Below are positions 1 to 8,600 of a DNA stretch of 18,556 bases, piece after piece. The notes under the pieces are model-generated. The model was not told the origin of the DNA and did no database searches. It saw only the letters and a list, made by a program, of their open reading frames with translations. The translations under genes were made by a program, and so were the position numbers. How positions within the stretch are numbered: the first letter of the stretch is position 1; the number at the start of each line of letters is the position of its first letter. The stretch is from Amoebophrya sp. AT5.2 (taxonomy: Eukaryota; Sar; Dinophyceae; Syndiniales; Amoebophryaceae), in the NCBI GenBank assembly GCA_005223375.1, contig RXOD01004761.1:1-18556 (forward strand). Direction: 5' to 3'.

Positions 1-2
1 GG

Positions 3-1670
3 ACAAATTTCCTCTGCATACTGCTGATCTCCTGCGACTTGCGGGCGGCCGACCTGGAGCACGCACTGGTGGTGATCACCAAGCTGTACGACGAGTGCCT
101 CCGCCACGAAGCGCTCGCGACGGCGCACGAGGACGAGGAGGCGGAAAGCATCGACCCCGACAGCAGCCACCAGGCGCGGATGGGGCGCAACAACATCCTG
201 CGCGAGGTTTTGGAGTTGGAGCGCGTGGTCTTCGCGCCACAGATCCTGAAGCTGGTGCTGCAGATAATCGAGGTCGCGGGGAACGAGAGTCCCACGTTCG
301 GCTGCGTGTACCCGCACTCGCTGCTGCAGAACGTGCCCCCCGCCCGCGTCGCGGGCAACCCCGTGCTGGAACGGGAAGAGCTGCGGCTGAAGGGCGAAAC
401 GGAGGAAGACGAGGCGATGCCGCACCTGGGAGTTCTGTCCGAGGCAGACGAAAGAGCACGGGCGGAGAGGCAGCGCGTTTTCGACCGAGCAGAAAACGAG
501 TTCGCGAAGGAAGCGGCAGGTGGAGGTGGGGAAGCAGAAGGAGTTGCGGAAGATCCTGGAATCGTCTCGGAGAAGGAACAGCTGAGGAAAATTGCGCTGG
601 GAACGGTAGCCGGCCTCATGGGGAAAGGGAAGAAGAAGGGAAAGGGCATAAAAGGCAATTTACCCCTGCTAAAGGGAATGAAGAAAGGAGAGGCGAAAAA
701 AGGAAAGGGAATGAAGGGAAAAGGCAAGGCTGCAGCGCTAAAGGGCAAAAAGAAAGGAAAAGGCGATGCGAGCCCGAAGGGCGGCAAAGCAGCTAAAGCA
801 GGACCAGCTAGTCCCTCGCCGAGTCCTCCTCCTCCGCGCCAGAAGATTACCTTTACTGGGCTCGTGCGCGAGCGCCACAGGGTTCTTCAGGAGAGCGGCG
901 CGGGCGCAGGCTCTCCTGACGGCAAGCCGGACACGGCGGGCGCGGCCGGGGGCAAAGGCAAGAAGCAGCACAACGTGCAGGTGAACGTGGTAAGGGGCAA
1001 TCTGGTGGAAGGCCACCATCGCATGGAAGCGCCACAGGACCAAGAAGCGGGTGAAGAGGCCGCGGACCCCGTCCCACCTGCGCCTCCTGTGGCTGCAGAG
1101 CAGAGCTTCGACCAGGAGGGGAATCCGATTCCGCCCGACGCCGAGGGGGCTGGTGCAGAATGGGACGATGCTGCTGGTGCGGAACAAGGAGAAGAAGGAG
1201 TTGTAGAGGGAGGCCAAAATGTTTTGGGGCACATTCAGGACTTTGTAAGTGGAGTTGTGGATAAGGTCCATTCGGCGGTTAGGGGCGATGAGGATGTTGC
1301 GGACTTTGACGAAGTCGACGGCGCAGCTGACGTTGGCGCCGCCTCGGGGGAATCTTCACTATCCGACGAGGACCAGTCCCTCGCCCAAGTTGAGCGGCAG
1401 AACAAACTCGGGCTCGCGGCCGCCCTACTGAACGCTGCCGACGAAGGTGACGAGGGTGACGTCGAATTGAATCTCGCAGATCCCCACTATATCAGCCCGC
1501 AGCAGATCAGCGAGAGGCCCTTTGCCAAGTGGACGCCGTGGAACTACCTGTTTTCCACGCACTGCAGTCTCCAGCTGTTCAGCGAGGACGACTACTACGC
1601 ACGGCACCTGGAGTACATTTTCGGCGTCCGGCAGAATTTAACCGCAAAGCACCTCGCGGCGATGAGTTAA
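3..1670 (+). CDS. Giant multi-PDZ protein, exon 1 (5' partial, hypothetical)
   Basis: The frame is open from the left edge, so the true start lies upstream; there is no ATG start here. It begins with a helical segment (about 3-400). An acidic/Glu-rich stretch follows, then a strongly basic Lys/Gly tract (about 616-800, repeated KGKG/KKGKG), a VNVVRGNL box (981-1004), a GVVD...SAV...DE box (1251-1319) and an aromatic region with WTP...LQLFS...YYAR (1530-1622). The last three recur in the exon at 5650-16649, which ties the two together. The frame stops at 1668-1670, and this TAA lies inside an inserted element (1667-2112). Deleting that element with one ATGAG copy fuses the frame in phase to the one at 2113, giving ...LAAMSRHWTYID... 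across the joint. It is therefore best read as an exon whose apparent stop is intronic. No family is recognised. If the element is not spliced, this would be a truncated protein. Confidence 0.75.
   Translation, partial: TNFLCILLISCDLRAADLEHALVVITKLYDECLRHEALATAHEDEEAESIDPDSSHQARMGRNNILREVLELERVVFAPQILKLVLQIIEVAGNESPTFGCVYPHSLLQNVPPARVAGNPVLEREELRLKGETEEDEAMPHLGVLSEADERARAERQRVFDRAENEFAKEAAGGGGEAEGVAEDPGIVSEKEQLRKIALGTVAGLMGKGKKKGKGIKGNLPLLKGMKKGEAKKGKGMKGKGKAAALKGKKKGKGDASPKGGKAAKAGPASPSPSPPPPRQKITFTGLVRERHRVLQESGAGAGSPDGKPDTAGAAGGKGKKQHNVQVNVVRGNLVEGHHRMEAPQDQEAGEEAADPVPPAPPVAAEQSFDQEGNPIPPDAEGAGAEWDDAAGAEQGEEGVVEGGQNVLGHIQDFVSGVVDKVHSAVRGDEDVADFDEVDGAADVGAASGESSLSDEDQSLAQVERQNKLGLAAALLNAADEGDEGDVELNLADPHYISPQQISERPFAKWTPWNYLFSTHCSLQLFSEDDYYARHLEYIFGVRQNLTAKHLAAMS
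1662..1666 (+). repeat. Left ATGAG direct repeat (putative target-site duplication)
   Basis: ATGAG abuts the left terminal inverted repeat and matches 2113-2117 abutting the right one. It encodes part of the Met-Ser at the exon joint. Five bases alone could match by chance; position at both ends of the inverted repeats is what makes it meaningful. Confidence 0.65.
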
Positions 1671-1690
1671 GGGTTGAAAAAATTCAGGAC
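1667..1690 (+). repeat. Left terminal inverted repeat of the inserted element
   Basis: Pairs with 2089-2112 at 19 of 24 positions. Four of the five mismatches are transitions occurring as two adjacent pairs, as in diverged repeat ends. The apparent stop TAA of the upstream frame (1668-1670) is part of this repeat. Confidence 0.7.
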
Positions 1691-1701
1691 CTACAACTAA
1701 G

Positions 1702-1776
1702 TACATCGACGCGTACGTGAAGCGGATCACGGAAGATCCGATCTTCCGTGATCCGCTTCACGTACGCGTCGATGTA
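1702..1776. repeat. Near-perfect 37-bp palindrome (1-nt spacer)
   Basis: Arms 1702-1738 and 1740-1776 are exact reverse complements around a single C at 1739. The structure could extrude as a cruciform or fold as a long RNA hairpin. The left arm repeats exon sequence 2131-2163 in direct orientation. The right arm, extended to 1783, is its inverse. It is therefore made from neighbouring coding DNA, not from the terminal repeats of the element. It may be genuine fold-back duplication or a library/assembly artefact. Confidence 0.9.
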
Positions 1777-1783
1777 GGTCCAG
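1744..1783 (-). repeat. Inverted 40-nt copy of downstream exon 2124-2163
   Basis: These 40 bases are the exact reverse complement of 2124-2163, the coding stretch for WTYIDAYVKRITE just after the insertion point. A direct 33-nt copy lies at 1702-1734. The same short coding block is therefore present three times within about 460 nt, in two orientations. Confidence 0.9.
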
Positions 1784-2088
1784 GTCTAGGCTTGCCGTGT
1801 CTGGGTCACAAGAACACTCGTAGGAGATTGCAGCTCCCCGCCCTCCCTTAAGGGACGAGGTCTGGACTCGGCAGTAGGACAAGAATCCGACTGCTACGCC
1901 CCCACGGCCCATCGGAGAAGGCTGCGGCGTTCCACCTGTGACGTGCTGGGTCCCACCTCAGCAAATTGCAGCCATAGGAAGCTGTTAACGACCGTTCTCA
2001 GTCGAATATCACTGCGTGATAACCATTACTGATCAGAAGGAAGGTGACAGACGGGAATTCCTAACGGCGACGCCTAAACCTGAAGCAC

Positions 2089-2112
2089 GACCTGGGTTTT
2101 TTCAACCTCTAA
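2089..2112 (-). repeat. Right terminal inverted repeat of the inserted element
   Basis: Inverted partner of 1667-1690. On the plus strand it reads as a T-rich stretch (TTTTTTCAACC at 2097-2107), which would double as a polypyrimidine tract before the 3' exon. Confidence 0.7.
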
Positions 2113-2117
2113 ATGAG
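2113..2117 (+). repeat. Right ATGAG direct repeat (putative target-site duplication)
   Basis: This is the second copy of ATGAG, directly after the right terminal inverted repeat. It also provides the only ATG at the head of the following frame (weak context, T at -3), so that ATG is probably an internal Met codon rather than a start. Confidence 0.65.
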
Positions 2118-5100
2118 CAGACACTGGACCTACATCGACGCGTACGTGAAGCGGATCACGGAAAGGCGGCGCACCGTCACCGTCAACATGCGCACGGGGC
2201 GGCTGTCGTTCGAGCACCGCAACAAAACCATGGAGCGGCAGGAGGCGCTGTTCTTCGCGCAATGGCGGTGGCGGCGGTCGAGGGTTCTGGATCTGGCGTA
2301 CGCCCTGCTGCCGCGGATCATTCCATGGACGAGCGCAGCCATGAACGTCCCGCCGTCGCCGGTCCCGGGCGAAGTCGCAGCGCTGCTCACCAGCCTGGGA
2401 AACCTGGCGAAGGGACACGCGCGGACACACGTACAAGCCGCGGCGGAGCGAAAGAGCCAAAGAACTGGAGGTGGCCAAGAACAAGGCAGCAATTTTAACG
2501 ACGCGCAGGACCTGGACGAAGCCGCGGGCCAACATCCGTTTCTGCCGCCGCTGCTGGCGAGCGCAAAAACGCTGAAATCGTACGGGATGACGGGGTGGCG
2601 GCAGACGGTCGAAGCGGACGTCGCCGAAAAGATGCTGAACTACACCCTGGAGGACGCAGGCTCGGCCATTCGCGATCTTTTCGGATTCACGTTGGACTAC
2701 GAGAACTTTCCGAAAGTCGTCGTGACGCAGGTCGAAAAGTACTCCACCCTCCAGCAGCCGAAGTCCGACAGCAGTAAAAAAGTGAAACCCCCGAAGACGG
2801 AGGCGTACAAAGCTGGCGTTGCGGTGGGCGACATGCTGATCTCGGTTTGCGGCGCGCGCATCACCGATTTGGAACACTGGTCCGGCAACACCGCCGACGA
2901 CGCACTGCTACGCAGGGCGCTGCGACGGCGGCCGGCGAAGGAGGTCGGATTCGCTTTTTTGAGGGAGAAGTACTTCAGCCGCTACCTGCAGCTGGTTGCG
3001 GACGAGAAAACCGCGGATTTGGGGCTGAAAACCGAGAAGTGCAAGATCAAGTCCGTCGCGGCCGGGGGCTGGGCAAAGCTGTGCGGACTCCGCAAAGGCG
3101 ACTACATCGTCGTCGTGAACGACATATTCGCGGAGAAGGCTCGGGTCGTCGCGCGCGACAAGATAGCCGCCCCTGCCGCCACCGGCGCGCAACAAGTAGA
3201 GGAGGTGAAGGTCACCGAAATCGACGTCTTGTGCGAGCGGAACGGGCCGCGGCCGCTGCACATGCTGGTGCGGCGCGACGCCGGCGCCTTCGACGAGGGG
3301 TCGCGACAGCGCGCCGAGGATGGGTCCCGGTTCCGCACCCTGCCCGCGCGGTGGACGAAACGGATCGTCGAATTGAACACGGGACTAAACATCGCGAAGC
3401 TGGCCGTGAAGACCCGCGAGCGCGAGCAGCGTCGCTACCTCGATATCCCCCGCGCGAAGGCACTGGGACTAAAATTGCGGGTCGTCGACGACGCCGGGGG
3501 TGAACGGGGGGCGCGGGGCGGCGGTGAACGGAGTGACCAGCTGCAAAGGAAAATAAACCGCCCGCGCAGTTGGGCAGGGAGCTTGACTCTAGAGAGAAAT
3601 CTCCTCGGGCGGGTGAACAGGAACGCGTTGCGGCAGTGGTTTCTGGACCGGCGGGCATCCAGCATGGACGAGGTGATGGTGAAGATTCTCGCTACCACTA
3701 CTCCAAACAGCACTAAAAACTCGAAGTTCGCGCCGAGCGGTTCTTCGTCCCACCTCGAGGTTCGCACGGTTCTGAAGCGAATCGCCGACCACCGGGACAG
3801 CTACGAAGCGTGGAAACGGACAAAACTCTCATCCACCTCTTCTGCTTCCGAAACGGAGAACCAAAGCCAAACCGAAACCACGACTTCTGCGGGAGGAACT
3901 ACAAGCACCGTGGTCGACGACGACATGATGAGCGACGGCACCATCGATGAGATGGCACTGCAAAAACACTCGTTTTTCTACCGCTTGAGCGACGCTAAGT
4001 TCTACGTGGCCCACCCGCGGGCGACCGACTTCGACGCGGCGAATTCTGTCGCCACGACCGTTGAGCGCGTTCCGCTACCTGCCGACCGTGGCACGACGAA
4101 GGTGCTGCCACCGGTGAATCTCGGCTACCTCGACCGCGGGCCGCATGAGCAGAAGGTCGTGAACGCGGAGCGGCAGCACATGAAGAAAAAAATGGACGAG
4201 ATGGAGCTGCAGTACATGCGATCCAAAAAGCAGCGCATCAAGGACATCGTCGCGGAAGAACAGGCGACGGACGAGCAAACGAAGAAAGTGGACCGCTACG
4301 TGGCGAAGATACGCGAGTTTCTGCAGCAGACTGGGCTGCGGAACAGCGAAGTCGAGTTCGTGGCGGTGAATCTTTGGAAGACAGTGGTCTTGTACAGCGA
4401 AAAACTGCGGAGGTTCGATCGGAAACTCGCGAAAAATGCAGACAAGGACAAGCGGGACACGCTTTTACGGGACGCTTTCAGCGGTGGGGGGGGTGGACGC
4501 GGTACTAGCGCTATGGGCGGTGTTGAGCGGGGTGCACTTGGTGCACAACCAGGTGAGGGAGCAAATCCTGTTACTGCAGCCCCTCCGCCCGATCTTGCCG
4601 CCCGTCCGTTTCTCTTCTCCACAGACGCCGAGGAAGGGGAGGAGGCGGAAGAAGAAGAAGAAGGAGAAGACCAGGACGACGACGAAGCCGGTTCTGATTT
4701 AGACGAACAAGATGCGGATTCGAATGCTGAGAACGAGAGTCCACGTTCGGCGGGAGAAAATGTTGACGACCAGGACGGCACAAACCGTCGTGTCCGTTTC
4801 GACGACGAGAACGCCCGTGACAGTGACGGAGATTCACCACAAGAAGATGCCCGCGGGCGCGCCAGATCTAGGTCAAAATCGCGCGGAGCAAAAGCGAGCA
4901 AAAACCGGCGCAAGGCCAAGCTTAGTGGCCCCCCCCCAAAACCCCCGCCACGGCCGCCTCTCCAAAACTTTCCGCCCCACGCCGAGGAGTTTTTTCGCAT
5001 CGTTCAGCCTTCGGTGCGCGCGTGTACGCAAATGCTCTCCCTCCATTTCCCTGCCGACCCCGAAACGCAAACGGCTGCCGAGCTTCGCTTGCTGAAGAAA

Positions 5101-5538
5101 TGCACGGACTTCTGCGTCGATCTCGACGCTTCTTTAGAGGCGAGCATGGAATCGCTGGAAGCTGACGCGCGGCGGGACTTGGCCGCCATCGAGGAGGAGA
5201 GCCAGGCAAACGCGAAAATCTGGGAGTATTTCACCCACGCCGCGGCGACGGAAGCGAAAGAAAAAATGGAGGCAAAGTTGAAGGAGCTGGAGACGCAAAA
5301 GAAACAAACGAAACTGCGACTCTTGAAAAAGCGGTACAATCTGGGAGGCGAGCTCGGCGAGCGGACCGACGAAGAGCTGGGGACAATGGATTTGGAAGTG
5401 GATGACATCGTGGTGAACGTGGCGCTGGCATGCCGAGCGCCCTTTTTCGAAGTGGCTACAGTGGCTACGGAACCGAAAAAACCGACGGAGGACGGGGACG
5501 GCAAGAATGCTCCTGAACAACAAAAATCTGGTGTATAA
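2113..5538 (+). CDS. Giant multi-PDZ protein, exon 2 (first PDZ-like pair)
   Basis: An uninterrupted frame of 1,141 codons. Residues 1-75 are helical and rich in Trp/Arg. Residues 157-163 hold a YGMTGW box. Residues ~187-275 form a first PDZ-like domain (FGF loop at 190-192, VVVTQV strand, AGVAVGDML). Residues ~278-388 form a second (ADLGL, GLRKGDYIVVVND). Residues 675-790 are charged and likely coiled coil. Residues 840-935 are acidic and then Arg/Ser/Lys-rich (RARSRSKSRG), likely disordered and possibly a nuclear-localisation-like patch. Residues 939-950 are proline-rich, and 985-1080 are a second coiled coil. The ATG at 2113 has weak context and lies in the target duplication of the upstream element, so a continuation from the frame at 3-1667 is preferred. 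The 3' end can splice at 5531 into the next exon; otherwise it stops at 5536-5538. Role is inferred as scaffold; no ortholog is recognised. Confidence 0.82.
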   Translation: MSRHWTYIDAYVKRITERRRTVTVNMRTGRLSFEHRNKTMERQEALFFAQWRWRRSRVLDLAYALLPRIIPWTSAAMNVPPSPVPGEVAALLTSLGNLAKGHARTHVQAAAERKSQRTGGGQEQGSNFNDAQDLDEAAGQHPFLPPLLASAKTLKSYGMTGWRQTVEADVAEKMLNYTLEDAGSAIRDLFGFTLDYENFPKVVVTQVEKYSTLQQPKSDSSKKVKPPKTEAYKAGVAVGDMLISVCGARITDLEHWSGNTADDALLRRALRRRPAKEVGFAFLREKYFSRYLQLVADEKTADLGLKTEKCKIKSVAAGGWAKLCGLRKGDYIVVVNDIFAEKARVVARDKIAAPAATGAQQVEEVKVTEIDVLCERNGPRPLHMLVRRDAGAFDEGSRQRAEDGSRFRTLPARWTKRIVELNTGLNIAKLAVKTREREQRRYLDIPRAKALGLKLRVVDDAGGERGARGGGERSDQLQRKINRPRSWAGSLTLERNLLGRVNRNALRQWFLDRRASSMDEVMVKILATTTPNSTKNSKFAPSGSSSHLEVRTVLKRIADHRDSYEAWKRTKLSSTSSASETENQSQTETTTSAGGTTSTVVDDDMMSDGTIDEMALQKHSFFYRLSDAKFYVAHPRATDFDAANSVATTVERVPLPADRGTTKVLPPVNLGYLDRGPHEQKVVNAERQHMKKKMDEMELQYMRSKKQRIKDIVAEEQATDEQTKKVDRYVAKIREFLQQTGLRNSEVEFVAVNLWKTVVLYSEKLRRFDRKLAKNADKDKRDTLLRDAFSGGGGGRGTSAMGGVERGALGAQPGEGANPVTAAPPPDLAARPFLFSTDAEEGEEAEEEEEGEDQDDDEAGSDLDEQDADSNAENESPRSAGENVDDQDGTNRRVRFDDENARDSDGDSPQEDARGRARSRSKSRGAKASKNRRKAKLSGPPPKPPPRPPLQNFPPHAEEFFRIVQPSVRACTQMLSLHFPADPETQTAAELRLLKKCTDFCVDLDASLEASMESLEADARRDLAAIEEESQANAKIWEYFTHAAATEAKEKMEAKLKELETQKKQTKLRLLKKRYNLGGELGERTDEELGTMDLEVDDIVVNVALACRAPFFEVATVATEPKKPTEDGDGKNAPEQQKSGV
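2575..3279 (+). other. PDZ-tandem module 1 (YGM box + two PDZ-like domains)
   Basis: YGMTGW is followed by a helix, then FGFTL...FPKVVVTQV...AGVAVGDMLISVCG (PDZ-like, canonical carboxylate-loop-type FGF). Next come a linker strand FAFLREKYFSRYLQL and a second PDZ-like fold ending GLRKGDYIVVVND...PLHMLVRR. The order recurs at 11604-12668 and 13923-15110. Assignment is by eye from PDZ strand/loop pattern. Confidence 0.7.
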
Positions 5539-5649
5539 AACTAGTACCAATGCAGGAGCTATGGCTAGTGTTCCACCGCTTTTCCATGATGTTCATGTTG
5601 CAGTTCATCTAGTTTGTGCGAACACAATTTCAATACATTATACATACAG
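5531..5649 (+). other. Putative 119-nt GT-AG intron between giant-gene exons
   Basis: Starts GTGTAT and ends CATACAG. The upstream exon ends in phase 1 and the downstream exon supplies the other two codon bases, so splicing joins ...EQQKS to APRTSASAKED in frame. The segment is AT-richer than its flanks and carries stops in both neighbouring frames (5536-5538 and 5610-5612). There is no strong pyrimidine tract. The alternative is a very short intergenic gap with a new start at ATG 5688, whose context (A at -3, G at +4) is good. Confidence 0.55.
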
Positions 5650-8600
5650 CGCCGCGCACCAGCGCCAGTGCCAAAGAGGACAGGACGATGGCGGCGCGGG
5701 CCCTGATTTTCGGCGCTGGCGGCATGGCGAGAGCTGATGCGGTGGACGCCGTGTGGACTCCGGACCGGTGTTGGCGCAGTGTTGGGTACTGCGACGCGCT
5801 CGAACTCTTCTCGGCGAAATCGTACTACGTGCGGCGGCGGAAGCGGCGCTTCACCCCCGCGCTGGAGGCGTTTCAGGAGGCTGGCCAGGAGGTCTCGGCC
5901 TTCAGCTTCATCCCGCCAAGATCGCGGGAGGTGGTCACCCAGTGCACGCTGTTCGTGCTCTTCGCGACGCTGCAGCCGCTACTGAACTCAGCTCTCATTC
6001 TCGAAGAGACGGACGGACTTGCTTCATCTTCGGGGAGCACCGATCGGGGAGGAGGAGCATCGGCGCCGGAGGCTGGAGCAGCTGGTGTAGGAGGCAAAAA
6101 AAATGAGCCGAGTGTCTGCTGGAACACGAAGGCGCTTCGGCGATCTCCCATCGCGAAGTCTGTGCTGTGGGAGTGCTTTCTGCTGGCTTCGGCCATTGTT
6201 CGCACGAGTTGGGGGGCCGGCCGCGCGGAGGACGGCCGCGGTGGAAGCAACGGGCTCAAGGACCTCCTCTCGCGGTGGGAGCAGCACCCCCCGGGCGTGT
6301 TCCTTCCGATCGTTGGCGCGGGGGACGAGAGAGGCATTTTCGGCCGGCTCGCGGACGCCGCCACCAACGCCGCGCAGGGCGTCGTCGATTTTCTCGGCGG
6401 CGTTTTCTCCGCCATTTACGGCGCGGACGGCGCAGACAACCTGGACGAAGCGCTGGACCCCAGCGACATCCGCGGCATCAGCCTGGCGGAGATGCGGAGG
6501 GACCCTGACAAGTTTCGGCTCTCGGGGGACGGGGTCTCCGGGCTGTTGCCGGAGACGCCGCAGCACGTGCGGAGCCGAAACGCGCTGGCAAGGTTCCGCA
6601 TCTGGAACCTGCTGGCCAACTTCTTCGTGGTGCCGGGGTTGGACCGAAGGTGCAAACTCCTGATTGCCGAGGACATGCTGGCCATGCTCAGCCTGGACCG
6701 CGCGGTTTTTCCAAGAGGCACGCGGCTCGTCGTGGGCAGGGGATTCCTGAACGTGCTGCTGGACACGCTGGAGGAGCCGGAATTCTTCCTCGACGAAATC
6801 GACTGGGACGCGCCGCTGCGGGGAGGTGGAGAAAAAGATGGGACGAAGGGTGCTGGAGGAGGGGGCGATCTAGAGACAGGAGCCAGCGTGCTGCAGAAGA
6901 TGAAGGATCGCCATCGCGCCCGCGCCGCGGCGACGGCGAAAGCGAAGGCCAGACACCGGGCTGCTGCGGAAAACGAAAAGCGGAAGGAGGTGGTGCGGCA
7001 ATACGCAAACACCCCCACTGCGGACGGCGTGTTCCAGCGAGAAATTTCCGCGCTGATCGGTGCCGACCCCGACGAGGCGCTCGCAACCGCCGACAAGCTC
7101 CAGACGGCCCTCCTGCACCTGTGCACCTGGTTCTTCCGCGCCTTCCCCCGCGGCGCCCACCAGAAGCTGTACCACCTTGCCTTCCGCATGCTGTTCTTCA
7201 GCCGGGTCGAGCCGTCGTTCCGCCGGAAGCAGCAGTGCTTGTCCCTGATTCGCATCCTGCTGCTCGCGGGCTACGTGCCGCTCACGACCGATAGCGACCG
7301 TTCCTGGTTCGCGCGCCACGCCACCCTGCAGCACGTCAGCCTGAAAGCGAACTACTTCTCCTTCGAGGCGTTCGTGCCGAAGCTGCTGCTGGTGTGGGGC
7401 GAGGTGAAGTGGCTGGAGCTGTTCGCAGACACGCTGGCAATCACCGCGGTGTCGAGTGAGTACATGCTGGAGGGCGTTGGGGGCGGAAAGGACGTCTACC
7501 GGATCGGCACCACCGCAGCGAAAAACGCGCAAACCCGCGCCGACTCCGGCCTGTGGGTGTACGTGACGGCGCAGGAACTCTTCCGCGTCGTGTTCCACGG
7601 GCTGTCGACGATCGCGATGGAGATAGCGGAGTGCGTGCGGCACGCGAAACAACACGCGCACGAGGAGTTCAAGTTTCAGCACGACCCGGAGCTCGCGGGG
7701 AACCAGCGGGCCGCGGCGAGAAGAGACAGACGCGCGAGAGCGGCAACAGCAGCGCCGTTAAAAGCGAAAACCGCACCCGCCGCGTCTGGTGGTGGAACAG
7801 GAGGCAGTAAACCGAATAAAGCCGCGCCGCCTAAAATAAACGACCCGAACGCTAAGGCGAGCGCCACCTACCCTCTGCTGCTGGACGAGGAGGTTCTGCG
7901 CCGGTTTCTCGATTGCCTGTACCTGAGTTCGTGCGTCGCGGGCGCGTGGTACCGAAATGCGAAGTGCAGCGAAGACGAGCTCGAGGCCTTCTGCGTCGCG
8001 ATTTCGGCGTATGTGTACGAAGTAGAGCTCGACTTCACAGCCGACGACTGGGGCAAGCTGTTCGCGCCGTGCGTGACCACGAAGGAAATCGGGATTCTGG
8101 GCGTGAAGAAAGGAGACTTTTTGCTGCCGACGGGGTACGAGAACGCGGGATTTTTCTCCCGCATGATCGGCTTCGAGAAAGCGTGTCGCCGGGCCTTTTC
8201 CCTCAAAATGGTCCGCGTGGGGGGAGGCGGGGTTACGGTTGGGGGGCTGAACGCTTGGGGTGGTGGTCGTGGAGGAGGTGGCGGTGCTAAAAATGCTAAA
8301 AACGCGGCATCAGGGGGCGCTGGTGGTGGTGCGGGGGCAGTTGATGAAACCGACACTGAGAGACGAGCGCGGCAGGACCACGAGAAGGAAGCTGCGGTGT
8401 TGGAGCGATACAATCGTACGTACCGCGAGCGCGAGGCTCTGGCGAGAGCGAATCTCGACGCGGCGAAGGAGCAGGCGCAAAGACGCCTGGCTGGAAAAGC
8501 CACGGAGACCGCGGGCGGTCTAGTTGGCGTGGGAGCCTTTGGGGGCGTGTCCACCACTTCCGTCGACGAGCTGCCCCTCTCCGCGCTCCACAGCACCGAC

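Larger units (their letters stand above)
1667..2112. mobile_element. Introner-like insertion with terminal inverted repeats (non-canonical intron)
   Basis: This 446-nt segment separates two in-phase coding frames. Its ends are inverted repeats (1667-1690 and 2089-2112) that match at 19 of 24 positions, with an identical 11-nt core GGTTGAAAAAA (1672-1682, inverted at 2097-2107). It is flanked by ATGAG at 1662-1666 and 2113-2117, as expected for a 5-bp target duplication. Removing 451 nt (element plus one ATGAG) restores the reading frame. The right terminal repeat supplies a T-rich tract before ATGAG, and CTAAC at 2061-2065 could serve as a branch site. A GT (1666-1667) and an AG (2116-2117) exist at the edges, but cutting exactly GT to AG shifts the frame, so splicing would need a repeat-defined non-canonical junction. 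It encodes no transposase, so it would be non-autonomous. A plain disrupting insertion or an assembly fault are alternatives. Confidence 0.72.

Noticed and set aside
3..41. Start codon at 39
   Set aside because: The codon is TTG and the frame is open to the window edge, so this is an internal part of a longer coding sequence.
1666..2117. Canonical GT-AG intron exactly across the element
   Set aside because: Cutting from the GT at 1666 to the AG at 2117 shifts the frame and meets a stop soon after; only the repeat-based 451-nt removal keeps it.
1577..2120. Alternative GT-AG intron from 1577 to 2117 or 2120
   Set aside because: Frame is kept, but it would delete the LFS...YYAR box that is conserved in the exon at 5650-16649.
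4296..5000. Minus-strand frames in the giant gene (for example 4296-5000, 6416-7255, 11634-12446, 13161-14033)
   Set aside because: They are Ser/Arg/Pro-rich shadows of GC-rich coding DNA, with no recognisable domain.
5616..5687. Start of the third frame at 5616
   Set aside because: The codon there is GTG, not ATG, and lies in AT-rich DNA. A eukaryotic start would be ATG 5688, or the exon begins by splicing at 5650.
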